Below the pieces are notes generated by a model that saw nothing but the letters and a program-made list of their open reading frames with translations, had not been told where the DNA came from and made no database searches. Shown here in pieces: positions 22,364 through 37,356 of a stretch of DNA of 64,000 nucleotides. The stretch is from assembly GCF_037975245.1 (NCBI RefSeq), contig NC_092568.1, positions 23,028,501 through 23,092,500 on the forward strand, written 5' to 3'. The position numbers and the translations under genes were made by a program. Position 1 is the first letter of the stretch, and each line of letters starts with the position of its first letter. The stretch is from Apostichopus japonicus (lineage: Eukaryota > Echinodermata > Holothuroidea > Aspidochirotida > Stichopodidae).

Positions 22364-25300
22364 ACTGTGTGTTCAAGTTCAACAAACGATAGAACGACTG
22401 CAATGCGTCCATCAGGTGTAGATGAAAACCTCTCTTTGCGGGGAAAAAACGATCTCAACCCTAAATTTCGATTTGATTTCATTTTGTTCGAATCTGACAA
22501 ATCACCCTTCAAAGGCATACAATAGCTGCAAATACAGCTGCCAGAATCCATTAGGGCGGTTATCAGATGAAGCCATTTTGACATTTAAAAAGCGACAGAA
22601 CCATCAAGTATAGCGTTACAACCGGAATGGGAAAGATTTATCGTCGTTTTACGTTTGCTTCTCAAACATTTCTCTCCCTGCCAGAGAATTCGACATGGTT
22701 TTCTCTGCAGCCATGTTTTGTTTTGAATCGCTGCTAGAGGGGATGAAAGTCAATATCTTCCATTATCAAATAAACATTAAGGGAAAACAAAGGTAACACT
22801 AACGAAGTATCGACAGGGTTAGAAGAAAAATAAAGAAATTGATAATAATCTATAAGTAGATGTCTGTACTGTCAAACAATAAGGATTGAAAATTCTCTTT
22901 GTTTGATTCAGTAGAGAATGAATAACAAAGAAAGACAAAGGAAAAACATATACAATAAAATGTTATTTTTTCAAAAGACAATTGCAAAGGTTTAGAAAAT
23001 GGATAGGGAAAAGACTGCGAGACAAGCTTAAATGTAGTAATAGGTGTTTGCAATATTTACACAAATGATTTCAGTCCCTTACCTTCCCGCCTCTCAATCT
23101 CCCAGCCCCCCCCTCGCCCCCTCTTTATCTGCCCCCACCCTCCCCCTCGAACCCCAACTTCATTTCAATAGCAGAATCGAAACAGAGTATCCTGGCTTTA
23201 ACAATCTCACATTCCACATTTCACCAACAAAAAATATCTGTTAGCATATATTAGTGACATGTGTACTAAACTGTGGGAAGATTCAATGAAGACTCCTTTT
23301 TTTTTATTTAAAGGGAAGGTCTATTGTTCGAAATTCACTCACGTTCCTGATATTTGAAATCAATGTAGCCTAAGTGAAACTAGAGTGAAGTTCAAGGTGA
23401 TTAATTTTAGTCGTTTTCTCCGCCCACGAAACTATCTTTTGAAATTGATCGTAAAAGTTGTCAACTCGGGATTTTTATCAATATTTAATAATAAAAACTG
23501 AGATGTAATAATATCTCTTTATTTTCTGGTGCGCTACTATATTTGAGGAAATTGTAGGGGAAACCTTTGAGTACAGTGCATAAAAACAATAATAACATCC
23601 ACTTAGATTTATCCGTTCTTATCTCAAAACTATATAAGTATATCCTTGACTACCCAGCTGTATAAAAGTCACATTCAGGTATCAATGACACACCATTCTG
23701 TGGATGAAAAAAAGGTAGTACACGCAGTGACCTCTGAAATGGATAAAAACACGTTCTATTCATATTATATTTCAACGCGTGATAACTACGGTACACATTG
23801 GGGAAATTTAGCGCTTAGATTCCATAGTTCGCGTAGCTTCACAAGGAATGTGGAAGCTATATTAAGGAGTACTATAAGAGTCACATGACCCTCCATGGTT
23901 TTTGTTGTTGTTGTTTTGTTTTGTTTTTTTGTGCGCGTCTCCTTAATTGACGTAGTCTGTCCGGATTTATCCGATGCTGTCACACGGGTAAAGGTTTACT
24001 ACACTAAACTTTCACCTCTTGTAGCTTAAAACCTTTAACGGTCATGGTGGAAAACTTGTAAGTGTCATTATAGCGAAAGACATCATCAGCTATCATTTGG
24101 GTAAGCCATGTCAGTTGGAACCTTTCTAAGGAAAGTTGCAATTATGAGTAAGTCAATGGATAAATGAATTGTCATATACGACACCTGTAAATGGGTATCC
24201 ATGAGATGACGTCATCCTTATAAAAACAGATATTTGTAAGTAGAAATCATGTCGGGGGTTATGGACATTTTAGAGTTAAGTTACTGTAGTGCACACTTTA
24301 ATATACTCAAACGTAATGTTCTACAACATTTTCTAGACCGGTGCTACATCTTTCTCGAAGAGAAAACGCTTTAATTTTGCAAACAAAAAACAAAGGTCCT
24401 GCCGAATAAATTTGAAAAAGTTTTAAATTTGCCGTATCAGGGAAGATGCGGTCACTCATTCATTCTTATTTTTGTTTTCATTCGATGATTCAAGAGATAT
24501 ATTTGTCTGCCGGCCTTAATATAAAAAGAAAAACAGTTGTTTGTTATTTTGCCAAGTGTTAACAGTACAGTAGCATAGTCACACCAACATCATGCAACTA
24601 CACGGTTATAGCTAATTGCGAAGCAGAATGAAATGAATTACATCTTGAAGTTAGAATTTAATTTTCAAGATCACAACTAAAATTAGTAATTACAACATTA
24701 AATATTCTCATTTTCCAGTTAATGTACATGCACAGTGACTTATGCAGTGAACTTTAAACAACATTACCGGTTACATTTATTTCGCCTACTTCTTTATTGT
24801 TTTAAATATTTAATCATGTTCTTTTGTTGGTGGGGGCATTTAATTGTTTTATGATTTGTTTTCTCAGTGCCCAGTTCTATTTTCGAACAGGCCACAATTT
24901 TACACAATGTCCTTAAACTGTTGCTTCTATACTATGCCATGTTCTATATATATACATGTATGTGAAAATTTGAGCAATTTGTACTTCATGCGTGTCCCGT
25001 AAAACAAACCATTTTATTTTATCTAGAGAGTTACAAACGATATTGCACCCCGGCCCAATGGAATGGAAACAATTGGTAGCTATGGTAACTAACTGCATGT
25101 AATGTAGCGTTTCTCTCGAACACTTTATACTGACGTCACAGTGTGTACACGGTATATCCCGTGCTAACTTAGCAATTCAAATTGAATAATAAATGTTTTC
25201 ATTTACATCTGTTTGAAGTATTCAAGTATTTTCTTCGGCAAGCTTTAAACAAGTATAGTATTTGATTTACACTTTGTAATTTTGGTTAGCAAACAAGAGA

Positions 25301-28300
25301 ACCCTCTCTGACAGACTAAAATTCAATAATGGTGGACTTCAGTCGCAAAGACAAAAAGAAATAGAAGAAATAACAAAATTCATTACGTCAGTTGACTGCA
25401 GCGTCGTATTAGCTCATTTTGCTCTGGGAATAACCGCTCAAGTGGAGCAAATAAAATTCGAGTACTAGAAATTCCATCAAGTAACATTTCCTGCCAGCGG
25501 AAAAAGAAGTTTCATGGGAGTCAAAAAAGTTTGCATTATGTAAATTTAAGCTAAGAAGAAGCCGTGGAAAGGGGAGATAAGTAATTTTGCTCGTGGCGTT
25601 ATTTATCAAGAAGTACTCCATCTCGCCCCGAGATGATGCAGTTTCAGTTCATTGCATATGCACCCAAATTCTTCTTTCAGTGCTCACAAAATCGTATCGG
25701 AGTGTTTACATATATTTTAATTTTGTCAACAGAGCCAAGAAAAAGAAAAGAAAGGGCCTTAAGAAAAGAAACAGAAAGCCTGCAAGATTCATTGTTAAAA
25801 ATGCAAGGAAAGGGTAGACTAAAAGGTACCAAATAAAAGGTCAAATTTTGTAGTTCCAGTTTGTAACACTAGTTGACCTGTTTGGGAACTTGGAATTCAG
25901 TATATACAACACTGGGCAGAGTAAAGTGATACAACGTTATTTTTGTATAGGAAAGGTATAGATCATCGGTTAGAAGTGGTTGTTTTTCTTTAAATATTCT
26001 TACAGTTTTAAGTAAAGTTCCATATCCAGGATATTTGTAAAGGAAGAAAAAATAGTCATGTATATTGTCGAAACCCTTCGCAGAGTGAGGTAGTCGTGGA
26101 GGTAGCATTGCAGAATAATTAGGGGTGGGGCTAGCCCTAACAGAGTGAGATTTGCGTGGAGTTAGACAATTAGAATGAAACTATGGCACTTTATGGTTAA
26201 AATTGATAGAATGAGTGTATTACCTATAGTGCTCAATTGAACACTTACATATTGTATACTGAAGGTTGCTTTATGCAAAACAACATCAACATACATTTAT
26301 TTAAACGTGACACATTTGCCCCCCCCCCCACCACCCCTCTTAACCATATACATTCATCCTTATATGCTTTGTTATGCTGTTGCCATAGCAGTATATTGTG
26401 TCGCTGTTTTTTTCTGTGGGTTTATTATTTATTAACTTTATTGCAAGAAGTTAATCTCAGACAGAAAATACCGTACGATAAAACAAAACAAATCGGGAGG
26501 CATTTCAATGTTTTTTGTTTTTTGTTTTTTGGCAACTAAGAGAGGTTTATCAATATACATGCGATATTTTACGAACTCATTAATAATCAACGATCAATGT
26601 ATACAGGTGAAACTGTAGCGTAGATTCTAGTTATGTATAGGACTCTCTTAAACTTGAAATTTGGATTCTACTGTAAATCCAAGACATCAGATGGAAGCAG
26701 TGTGGATTACACGTTAAATGTCAAGATTATGAACAGGCGTGCAAGCATTGGCCAGCAACATATAGCCTAGACCTATGTTATTTTGTACCTAGCAAACGGA
26801 GAAAAGAAAGAAACTATTCTTGACCTTTGGTACACCTTTGGTTGGATAGAACACTGGGGTTGTGCTAAATCAGGCGTTTTTCTTTTCGTCTTCCTATGTA
26901 GGCCTACATATTTTAGTAAATCACTTGAAGTCAAAATAAATCCTAAAGAAAAAGTCTTACCATAGACAGAGTCATATTACACATTACGGCCAAATGAGAC
27001 AAGTGAACACAGTGAAGAATAATATATTGTTTCCATTTGATGGTTGAACTTATAACGCGACTATTTTGGTCAACGCATAAGGTCGGAAATGTTAATGCAC
27101 CGGAGGAAGCCGGCGGCTATGGGCTGACAGTGCCGTTATATTACTATAACAGCTGTCCTATTGCTTAGGTGTACGATATTTAAAATAATTTCAATAATTT
27201 CAAAAAACGGTGAAGAAGTATTCAAACCAACATCCATTCGCCATCTTGGACGAAAATATTCGCTTAATTTATGCTACATCATTGCTATCCATGAATTATT
27301 GAATCTACACGGTCTGCGTTTTGAGATTGTCTACATACACCAGTCTACACTTTCATGTACTGCAGAAGCTCGTACAGTTGATAATATGTGTATATCCGAG
27401 TGCATGTTATGTATTATGTACGGTATCTATATGGAACCCGTTACCCCAACACTGTCCCAGTTATTGCTGCTATCTTAATACCCGCTGTTATACTTGAAGA
27501 GATGAAAAAATATTGCCAGTTGTCATGATTACGAATTGACTAAATCGTAGAATCGTTATAACTTCGAATGCTGTCAAAAGTACATCAGAGAGCGTTGATC
27601 TTTGGCGAGAAAAATCGATAGCTCACACAGACCGACCTATTCTGGGAATGTAGGAATCGGTGAGGACGAAAGACCACGTGCTTATTATAGTCGAAGCTCT
27701 GACACACTTTATATATAACGTCGAGCTTTACTATAGCAATCGAGCATATAAATGAAAACCTCAGCAATGTGTTAATATTTGCAGTCTTCCTTTAAACAAA
27801 GACGTCAACTATAGTGTGCACAGTATTGACACAGGATATATACTGTAGCGTATGTAAAAGAGTTTCTTGCCATAAACAGTACATTTGGAATAATAAGGAA
27901 TTTACTTCTCGAGACTTTTCACTCGTAAAATTCAAACATTTTGTCAAGAATTATATATTTTGTATACGAGTTTGTATAAGCCGATGTATCTGTAAATGCA
28001 TTTAGGCCTATATACTTGTACTGGCAGTATGATCAGTATGAACATAGTATAACTCTACATATACCGTCATTCGTGTATATGTGTGTATATATGTAGGCAT
28101 ACTATGTAAGTATATTTAAATTTAAGATTGAATGTTTATTTATAAATATATGTGTATATTGATAGACCTACTTGCAAGCCAAATGCCTTGAATAAATCAC
28201 AGACGTATGCTTGTAGGTGCCAAGTACTAAAATACATTATGTCAGTCATCATTTGTTGCTATGGGCTCATTCCTTGGCTATATATACTTCGGAGTCATAC

Positions 28301-29016
28301 GGCGAAGGTCTTTTATAAATGTTAAACATGATGGATGATGCATATGATACCTTTAACATGAATGAAATGTAGGGTACATGTTAACTATATGTTACATGAA
28401 TGACGTAAATGCACGAAGAGAGTTTTCCAAAATTAATGCATAAGTTGTTAATGGCGGATATTAAATGACAAACAACTCACATTTACCAGCAAACGGTATC
28501 TAGTAATCGACTCAGCATAAACCTTATGTCTTATGTCTTATACGCAAGTCAAAAGACAGAAAAAAAAACACTCACACAGACATACATTTAGGTTTAGTTT
28601 ACGAGTTAGTCATTACATGAATTGGCCTACACGGTTTTGTAATGTTTATTCAGCCCCTTTCATTTCTGTTTCTTCAAATTTGGTTTCGACAGTTTCAGGT
28701 TTATTATTTAAGGAAGTGGGTGGGAGTTATTTTTTATATTTAAAAAAAAAACTTACATGAAACTAGGATACAGGTTCAAACATTATTCGAATGACGTAGA
28801 CATGCTGAGTGGTTACATAAGTATGTAACAAGTGTTCAGGTTACAAGTCATTCGTTTACAGATATGTCGTGGGTGGGAAAGTTTCTTTTAATCAAAGACA
28901 CTAAAGTTACAAATAGTTTAACGATCCGTCGGGCGGGAGGGGGTGGGTTGGGACACTCATATACATTCTACATTTGTTAAAGGAGAACACAATAATCAAA
29001 TATACATACCGAAGTG

Positions 29017-29019
<3 letters not shown>
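22364..29019. other. Long gene-free stretch
   Basis: AT-rich DNA without recognised exons or RNA genes. Minor structure: a C-rich patch (23,098-23,150), a GT/TTTTG-rich patch (23,898-23,930), an 11-base C run (26,319-26,329), and an approximate direct repeat (CAGAGTGAG...CGTGGAG) at 26,083 and 26,140. Consensus CRE palindromes TGACGTCA at about 24,206 and 25,132 have no linked transcript. Frames of 60-105 codons show no domain. Confidence 0.5.
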
Positions 29020-29055
<36 letters not shown>

Positions 29056-29098
29056 CTTTATATATAGGCTTTATATATAGGCTTTATATAGGCTTTAG
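29020..29098 (+). repeat. (AT)n followed by an AGGCTTTATATAT minisatellite
   Basis: About 32 bp of alternating AT is followed by four AGGCTTT blocks. They are spaced 13, 13 and 11 bp apart, so the array appears to have grown out of the AT tract. Confidence 0.9.
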
Positions 29099-32000
29099 CA
29101 TTAGACGGGAGGAGGAGGGGAATTATCACTACAATTTAGGTATTAGAGCATGTGAACATAAAAAGCGTACTGAATGTATACGAAATATTTAAATAATCTG
29201 AAATATAAATTAATTATAAATGTTGCACCATTTGAACGGAGAAGTGCTTATCCCAGAGCTGTACCAAATGACTAAAAAGTTAAAACGATATTAGCAACTG
29301 AAGTCATCATTATACTCTGAGAAATTTTCTACAAGCAAGTAAATGATATACAGTTATATACATGGTAATATGATTGGTACCAGGGGCTCCCTAGCAAGGT
29401 CGGACCCACAGAGACAATAACTTCATAGAGTCCAATTTTCGTGGTCTTTAGTTTTTTCTTCAGTGTGTTATGAAAATGAGTATATATTATTTGTTATCCC
29501 CTAATTTCACCGTTCCCCCCACTCGACCCCATTCCCCGGGGCTTAAGTGTCGCCGACGCCTTCCATATTGTCTGGCCTGACTGTAATCACCAGCATAGTA
29601 ATAGCTTATTCTTGTGATGCTCACTAGTTGAATAGCTCAGAATAGCTCAATGGGCAAGGAGCAACTGGTATTTGTTCATGTTAATAATTTCTTTCTAAAA
29701 TTCTCGAAGAAAAATAAATAAATAAATAAAAAAAATTCTTGCAAAGGTTCTACCAAGTATTTCGTCCCTGTGGTCTAACGTTCTATCTTTATTAGCCTTC
29801 ACAAGTTGAAGACGTTTTCTATGATATAATGAAAAGCAATTTTTGTTCTTATCATATACTTGATCTAGAATCTACAAGTGTCCACAGGGAAGGACAAGCA
29901 CATGCATAAATTGTAACCGGATCACCGATGCTCTTAACCTGACAAATTACGTTATTCCATTTCAGAGATTTCCTGTTAAATTGGAAACTCATCATTGGTC
30001 ACGTTTCGCCTCTGCTTATTACTGAAATTAAATGGAGAGAGTAAGGACCAATAAATCGGTCAGTTGAATAAGAACAAAACCAGTGAACACTTCAACGAGA
30101 CTGTACAGAAGGAAAATTTGACAAAACTGATGGTGCGTAGGTAATAGAGGCCTATATATAGTTGTATGGTCAATCCATTCCCCGCTCTACCGTGAAGTTT
30201 TATTTCTGACATTTTGTCAGTAGGAATTTATTAACACCGTCTCATCACAATAAGACAATCGCAAATTTTGACGGTCATTTCTTTAGTGTGATTTTGGAGA
30301 GAGTTACCATGGTAAGCTTCCACCATGCGCAGTGAAACATCACGTGACCGGAATATCGCCACACCTTGTTTTCTTACGTAGTCGACTTCTTTATTTGTTT
30401 GTTCTAATACTATATTTCATATACAAGATTTAATATGTACATTTTAATCCATATATCTCACTGTACCGATTCTGAACATAATTATATCAATATCATTATG
30501 CCATGACAAGGCCGTGAAACACCTTGGCACGGCAATCATACACTATACAATCAACGTTACCAAATATAGAGGCCTTCCCTATGTATATACAACTCTTATC
30601 TAAGCCTACTTCGTTTATGATTGGAAACCGTGTGCACTGTATTTGCAAGTTCTGAGAGCTTGTAAATTTATTGTTATAACATGCATATGCTTAATTATGA
30701 AACCAAACTCACAAGCGATAGGACAGTTGCATTGTTAGTTACTTGATGTACCTATGAATCAACAAGTGTTTCGTGAGCTAACCGGAAATCATGAACCCTT
30801 CAAACTCAGCTAAAATTTCGCAAATATCCTTTTGACTTTTCTTCTGCTTTTTCCCCCTGTTATCTGTTTCGAGTACAACTAATGCAAAACTAATTAAATT
30901 TTTCATAATCGAATGATTATCTGAATTTTGATTAGTAAAATAAAATTGATCAAAATGTAATGTCATTTTGAACGAGCATTGGGTTTGAGGGAAATTGAGG
31001 GAAATTTTGAGGGAAATTGCCAGAACTTGACGAAGTGATCGTAAAAAAAACTGATTTAATATTTGGTTTATTTCTAAAATTATTCTTCCAAAATGCTAAA
31101 CCAGTCCATTAATCAGTCATTATACACGTACAAAATGAATATTAAAACTAAAATTAATGGTACTCTGCATAATGAACTACTTACAAAAATTAAAATTACA
31201 ATTAAATTTCATTATTTCTCATAATGTTATAAACCTTAATTATGTTCATTACTGAAATTCTCTCTCAAAATTGTAAGATCAGTTTCTTTGATGATATTGA
31301 CTTTACAGTTTATCTCTAAAAGTCCAATACAATTTATATGTGACAGAACGATATGAAGCAACTAGTGACTAAGATTGGACGTTTCCTTTGGTTTGTCGCA
31401 ACGTATTGTAATCGTCAATATGTTGTACTGGTTTTCAATCCTTACGGAATTTCGTGGTAACGCAATACTTTCCAATTATAGATGTTATACGTACAACACC
31501 TGTAGAACCTCTTTACTTTACTAGAGGTCATTCGGGGTTTGGAGAGAATCGTTAAAGATGTGACTGTACTTCTATCGATCACTCGACTAAAATTCACTGA
31601 AACACTTGCTATATTGCAAAGCACAATTCATGACTTGAAAATCAAGATTGCCTGGGGTTATTTTAATAAAAACCCGAGAAGGAAAAACACGTAAACCTTT
31701 TTTGGTGATCTTATCATTCTGCAACAAACAAGATTTCTTTCCTTTCATCTTTTTGCTTTGTGAGTTTCGTCCTTTTGCACAAAAAAAAAAAAAAAATCAA
31801 AAAGCTGCTTGAATAAAGAGGTATATATTGATCGCATATGCAAAGGTCTACACACAATGCGGAATGCACAGTGGGGTTTTGTCTCTTCTATGCATGTATT
31901 TACAACCTGGATTGACAAATTTTCACCTTGGTAATTTATGATGTGTATGATATTGTATAGAAGCAAATCGTAAAACTAAGTTGCTTGTATTCGTTCAGCG

Positions 32001-34110
32001 TATTATATATCGTGTTTAAAAGCTTTTTGGTCACAAACAGATGGCACTACAAGCATAAATTAGAAGGTTTATACTCTTAACAAGTACTATGGAAGGTAAC
32101 GGTTTTAGACCATCCGACGTTAGTAACAAGTGCCAGAGCATAACCCGTCACATGAGACGTCCATAACGGTAAAGTGAAAATCTACATTCTTTGGCTTAAA
32201 AAGTCGGTCACGCAAGAAAACAACAAATATCAAATATATTATGACATTATTTAGATCTTTCAATTACTAAATCAGATTGAAGATGATCTGTTTCAATCAT
32301 ATTTGAGTCTCTCGACAAAGTACAACAACTATAATGTTTCTCAGTTTATTAGTATTTTAATGGCTTCCTTTTGAAAACAAAAATTTATACTTTGGTACAG
32401 TGCATGCAAAGGGAATTTTATAAACCAAAATATATGACGGACGGCGTTGCAAATCTGTCATGACTTGTGCAAGTTCAACTTTCTGCTAACGTTGAAGTTA
32501 GAGTTTCTATGTCAAGGGCTAATATAACCTTGAACTAACCAAACACCAATTGTTACGTAGAGATCAAACATCTCCCTGATTTAGTACGATATTGACATTG
32601 AAATCCCATGACACAGTAAAGTTGATTGGTGTGATAGAAAGTAAATTACATAATTCGTGATTTTCATATATTGGGTTTATTTGAATTTGAGCAATATGTA
32701 CTCGTTAGGTTAGGTCAGAACTCAAACTACTTATTAAAGATGTAAACCTGTTTTTAACATTTTCGATGATATTAAAAAGGTTCCTTAGATATTAAAAGAT
32801 TTTCCCTTCAGTTAAAAAAAAAAATCTTTGCCCCCTCAAATTTAATCTCAAGAGTTTTCACTCTCATTTTGTATGCAATTTAGATATAATTTGCACAAAT
32901 TGCCAACAATTGTATCGAATATTTATTTTATCCAAATATTCATACCACGTTACGCAGCGCTAAAGGAAAAGACAGGAATTGTGGAGGTCAAGTTTGCCAT
33001 ATTTTTTTTGGCATTCTCTAATAATGCCTAATCTTATTCGACCTTTGACCTATATGTGTTTAGTTGTCTGTATATGTGATAAACCATCTAACATGGGACT
33101 ACCCATCATCAAACTTAACATTGAGAAAGATATACTAACTACTGTAAGAAACATTTTGTAGCACCCAATTTTGCCCTTATAATTATTCCTTTTCTTTTTC
33201 TGCCCTCTCCACCCCCTCCCCCCCCCCCACCCCGTTTTTCTTTAAAATGTATCCTCATTTATCAATATACTGTATATCGTTTCTCGACGTGCTCGTCGCT
33301 TTTAGTAAAATTAAGGCATTCCTTCGAGGCTTTGCAATCTTAAATACCATGTGAGCTTGTCAAAAACCCTGACACGGTAATGTAAACTCCCACTATACAA
33401 AATTGTGCTTACTCGATAGAAGTGCTGTTATTCCACTGCCATCACTTCACTGATGATAAAGTTTATGCCAAATTAGTTATAGTACAGGCGACATCGTTGT
33501 AGCGCCTGAAGGTGCCTTACAAAACATATAGACTACCAAAAGAAATGAATCTCGAAAATAAAGAAAGGTAAAAATTTAAATTCACACTCTGAATTTCCCA
33601 CCCATGATGACATGTTGTCAATTTGAGCGGCATTACTAAGAGAAGAAGAGAAGAAGAAGGAGAAGAAGGAGAAAAACTGTTCGTGCATACGCTATAGTTG
33701 ACTCCCTTTTATTCATCTGTAGTGGATGACTATATCAACAAGTGATATAGCCTGTTGACTGAAAGTGCACAACTATATATATATAGTATATATATAATAA
33801 CGTTAATGGAATCGTTCCTTATTGGCAAATAAAGCAACGCCTTGAAAGTAATGTATGCAGTGTACTGCCAACCACAGAAGTAAAGTGGATACGGTTGAAT
33901 ATAGAAGTAGATCGAGATTATGAAAGGTACGGAGCATTCGCGTAAGGCCGCCCATTAGTATAATTACCTTGACCACAGATAATCGAATTTAACCTGAGGA
34001 TGAATATAAACGTCATCATTCTATCATTATAGTCATATTTGAGACATATATTGGGCAATACTTTCTTATTTCGTCTTGGTAGGCATCGGTGGTATGATGT
34101 CAGGCTAATA

Positions 34111-34111
<1 letters not shown>
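29099..34111. other. Long gene-free stretch
   Basis: AT-rich DNA without recognised genes. It holds a triple TTGAGGGAAA motif (30,985-31,020), a C-rich run near 33,210-33,232, a GAA/GAG purine tract (33,639-33,675) and a short TA palindrome (33,773-33,797). Open frames do not exceed 73 codons. Confidence 0.55.

Positions 34112-34181
<70 letters not shown>
34112..34181. repeat. (AT)n microsatellite
   Basis: About 70 bp of nearly perfect alternating AT. It underlies a Tyr-Ile-rich spurious frame on the minus strand. Confidence 0.95.
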
Positions 34182-34183
<2 letters not shown>

Positions 34184-37100
34184 CGAGTTGGCATATGGTA
34201 TATAATTTTGTCCAAACAATCGGATACAGTGTGTTTATTAAAAGTGAAAACATTTTGGCAAAAACATGAGTAAAATGATATATAACTCATCGTAATCTGC
34301 AATCAATAATATAAACCGAGCATTCGTTATCTGTTTATTTCTCGTCTTTAGTACCAGCCGCATTTGTTCTGTGCAGGATATTCAAAACGGTATTTGAACC
34401 GCACAAATTTCACGAATAAAGTGTAAAAAATCACACGGATGACTCCAAAGTCATACAGGGATATTTTTCAACTGATTACTTAATGAAGTCAATTGCACCG
34501 TCCAGGGTTGTCATCGCTGTATGAGCAAACTGAGTAGAAAAATCATTTCATGCTGTATTACTTACTATATATACAGGTACAATCAGATTCCATGCGCGCA
34601 CGAGGGCAAGGAATACTCTGCCGTTCTATGTTCTCATTTTTAATGTATAACATTTCCACACTATGGAAGCTTAACTTCCAAATTCCAGCTCATCACTTTA
34701 AGAGAACTCAGGATCAACCGCTGACTAGGGCCAAACAGAAAACTGGTAAAATACATGCTTTCTACCAATACTGACAATATTAAAGTTGCCAGTTGTAATC
34801 AATCAAATAAATCTTCAGTAATGATTTCTTTCTTTATACAACCTGTTTGAGTGTGAATAAGAACGATTGCGTGCAAAACTGTTCCCGGTTTTCTTGCAAT
34901 TACATAGCAATATTAATTACTGTCATATCTCTTTAAGTACTCCTGACGGAAGAAAAGTCAATCTTGATGTATGCATAATGAGTAATCCGAGAATCTCTTT
35001 GCCAGCATTTTACAAGCGACTATGTCTCGGCTTGATTACCCCTTATTGATAGATAATCCATGTTGACATTAAATCTATATTCTGAGGAGAATGTTCATCT
35101 AAGGAAAACCTTGCATTTCAGATAGTATATCGACTGAACAAATCATGGAATATTCAAAGAAGGCTGTGCGTGCTTTATCGAGCTCAAGCTAAGTTTGTAG
35201 AGATCACGTCGAGTTATAAGCGTTCCATGTGTCTGTGAAACGTACGTTAATCATTAATAACATATAATAAATAAGTAATTGAAACCCTGAGTATGGGACG
35301 GGAACGTATAATGTTGATGTATGGTCAGTTTGTTATAGTCCATAGAAACAACCGTGCAGAGAATATTTCCATTTACTTCAGGTTAAATATTAAAGGTATA
35401 CAAATGCTCTATACCACGTTTGAAAAAGAAAAGAAAGGAAAGGAAAGGAAGGAAAGGAAAAGAAAAGAAATGACAGAAAAGAAAACAAAAGAAAACAAAG
35501 AAAACAAAACAAAACAAAACACACCAAACAAAACAAAACAAAACAAAACAAAACAAACAAAACAAAACACACAAAACAAAACAAAACAAATGAAAAAACA
35601 AAAGAAAAAACAAAAGAAGATGAAGGTAAACGAAAACAAAAATAAGTCAAATCTTAACATGAAAATGTGGTTTGCAATGTTTCTCTTAACATAACAACTT
35701 AATACTTGAAGAACACAATGTATTTTTTTTTTTTTCGATTTCTTGTAATTGGAACACTTTGCACCCAACCTCGCTCTGGAAGATTCCCATCAATTTATTC
35801 CCCCTTTTGCTCAGTTGTACTTGAGATTGAGAGGAATGACATCATCTTATAATGGAGTTCGGTAAAATCAGCTACTACTTTGTCAAGCACGTTTCGCTAC
35901 TTATCTTGGGATTTTAAGCCCCGCGCTAGTTTTTTTATTTTACGATGGTTGTTTATACGCTACAGAATGGCACACTGATAGGAGATAAATTAAACATTGA
36001 TGAGACAGAAAATTCTTCTCACGGAGACAGATCAAGATGGTCTAAAATAAGGAAATCAAGACTTTTAATAAAATTCCACAGTTTCCCTTTCCCTTTTTTT
36101 TTCGTATATACCCAAAGGCTACGTGATCAAGCGATGTGTAATTTCATCCTCAACCGGTTCGTAAAAAGATATCACCATCGGACATTTATAGTAAAGCAAC
36201 AAGTGATCGACCGAGTTTCAATGTAGGCCTCGTGTCACCTTTGCTATAACAAAAAACGCGTATACTAAAGGTATAACATAGGCCTATACTACATATAGTT
36301 TCCGTTGTGAATTCTAAGACAAAACAAGTTATTATTTTTTTTAGATATTATGACTTGTCAACAGTTTTAATAAAACTCTCTAAAAGCATCTATGTAAATT
36401 ATTTGCGTCTGTAGCTACGATCAAGTTTAGACAATTAGTTATCGAAGTAGTTTTAAAGGGAGAGTCTTGACTGCGACTGTATAATCCATTCCCCGATCAC
36501 TGTAGAACAAAACTAACTCTCCTCAAGATAAATATACAACGTGGTCACGTTTGATTAGTTACATCATTATGGTATATGAACCAGTACATTGTAAAGTTTG
36601 ATGTATTTACTCTTAGAATACGCGCTCATAATGAAACCGCGTCATCAGTGATAAAAAGGCAGCCACATTTGTTGATAACAGTAATAGAAAATAAATTTGC
36701 CTTTCGTTACTTTCGGATGCCTAACGATCATATTGATGAGTATAGTGATCTTCGGGTTGTCTGATTCATTAGTTTTACGATTCTCCGAAAGGCACAGCGA
36801 TATTTTATCGTTAAGTGCTTGATATGAAGGTTTTGTGTACATTTCAATACACTTGATATATACTATCGAGCCCGATGTTTGGAAAATTGGGGAAACTTAT
36901 AAACACTTACTGGAAATACAAACGCTCTATTTGTCATTTTAGACATGCAAATTAAAATTGTGCTTATCCCAAGTAAAATGTGGTATGAAAAGTGATGAAA
37001 ATCGATAATGTGCATTGCTGAAGGAGCGTAACTAGCTCGATTTTAGATGCAGCATTGATGTGTCCACGGAGAAAGTATACACATTAATATGCCATGGATA

Positions 37101-37226
37101 TTACTGCTGATCCTAAATATGCTGATCCTAATATCGCGTGACTGTTAAAGTTGGTTATTTCTCTGATTTTAAGCATAGAGAGTATATTATAAAACACATG
37201 CATGCTCTCAATTATAAGAGGTGGCA
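34182..37226. other. No gene seen apart from a purine-rich microsatellite
   Basis: The 133- and 119-codon frames at 35,293-35,768 are products of the A-rich microsatellite. Other frames (up to 93 codons) have no recognised domain. Confidence 0.5.
35422..35622 (+). repeat. Compound (GAAAA / AAAAC)n microsatellite
   Basis: A (G)AAAGG/GAAAA block passes into an AAAAC block with ACACC interruptions over about 200 bp. One strand is almost free of T. It encodes Lys/Asn/Thr-rich or Phe/Leu/Cys-rich spurious frames in several registers. Confidence 0.95.
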
Positions 37227-37356
37227 TATATATATATATATATTTATATACATATACATATATATTAATATATATATTTATATACATATATATAAATATA
37301 AATATATATATTTATATATAGATATATATTTATATAGATATATGTGTATATATATG
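37227..37356. repeat. (AT)n microsatellite with TATACA and TTTATA variants
   Basis: About 130 bp dominated by alternating TA, with periodic TTTATA, CATATA and GATATA steps. It reads as a Tyr-Ile repeat on both strands. Confidence 0.95.

Noticed and set aside
24206-25140. CRE palindromes TGACGTCA at about 24,206 and 25,132 (also 10,570) as promoters
   Set aside because: No nearby exon, TATA or start-site context; three copies in 64 kb are close to what chance allows.
35293-35768. Lys/Asn-rich and Phe/Cys-rich frames of 76-133 codons
   Set aside because: Translation of the GAAAA/AAAAC microsatellite in several registers.
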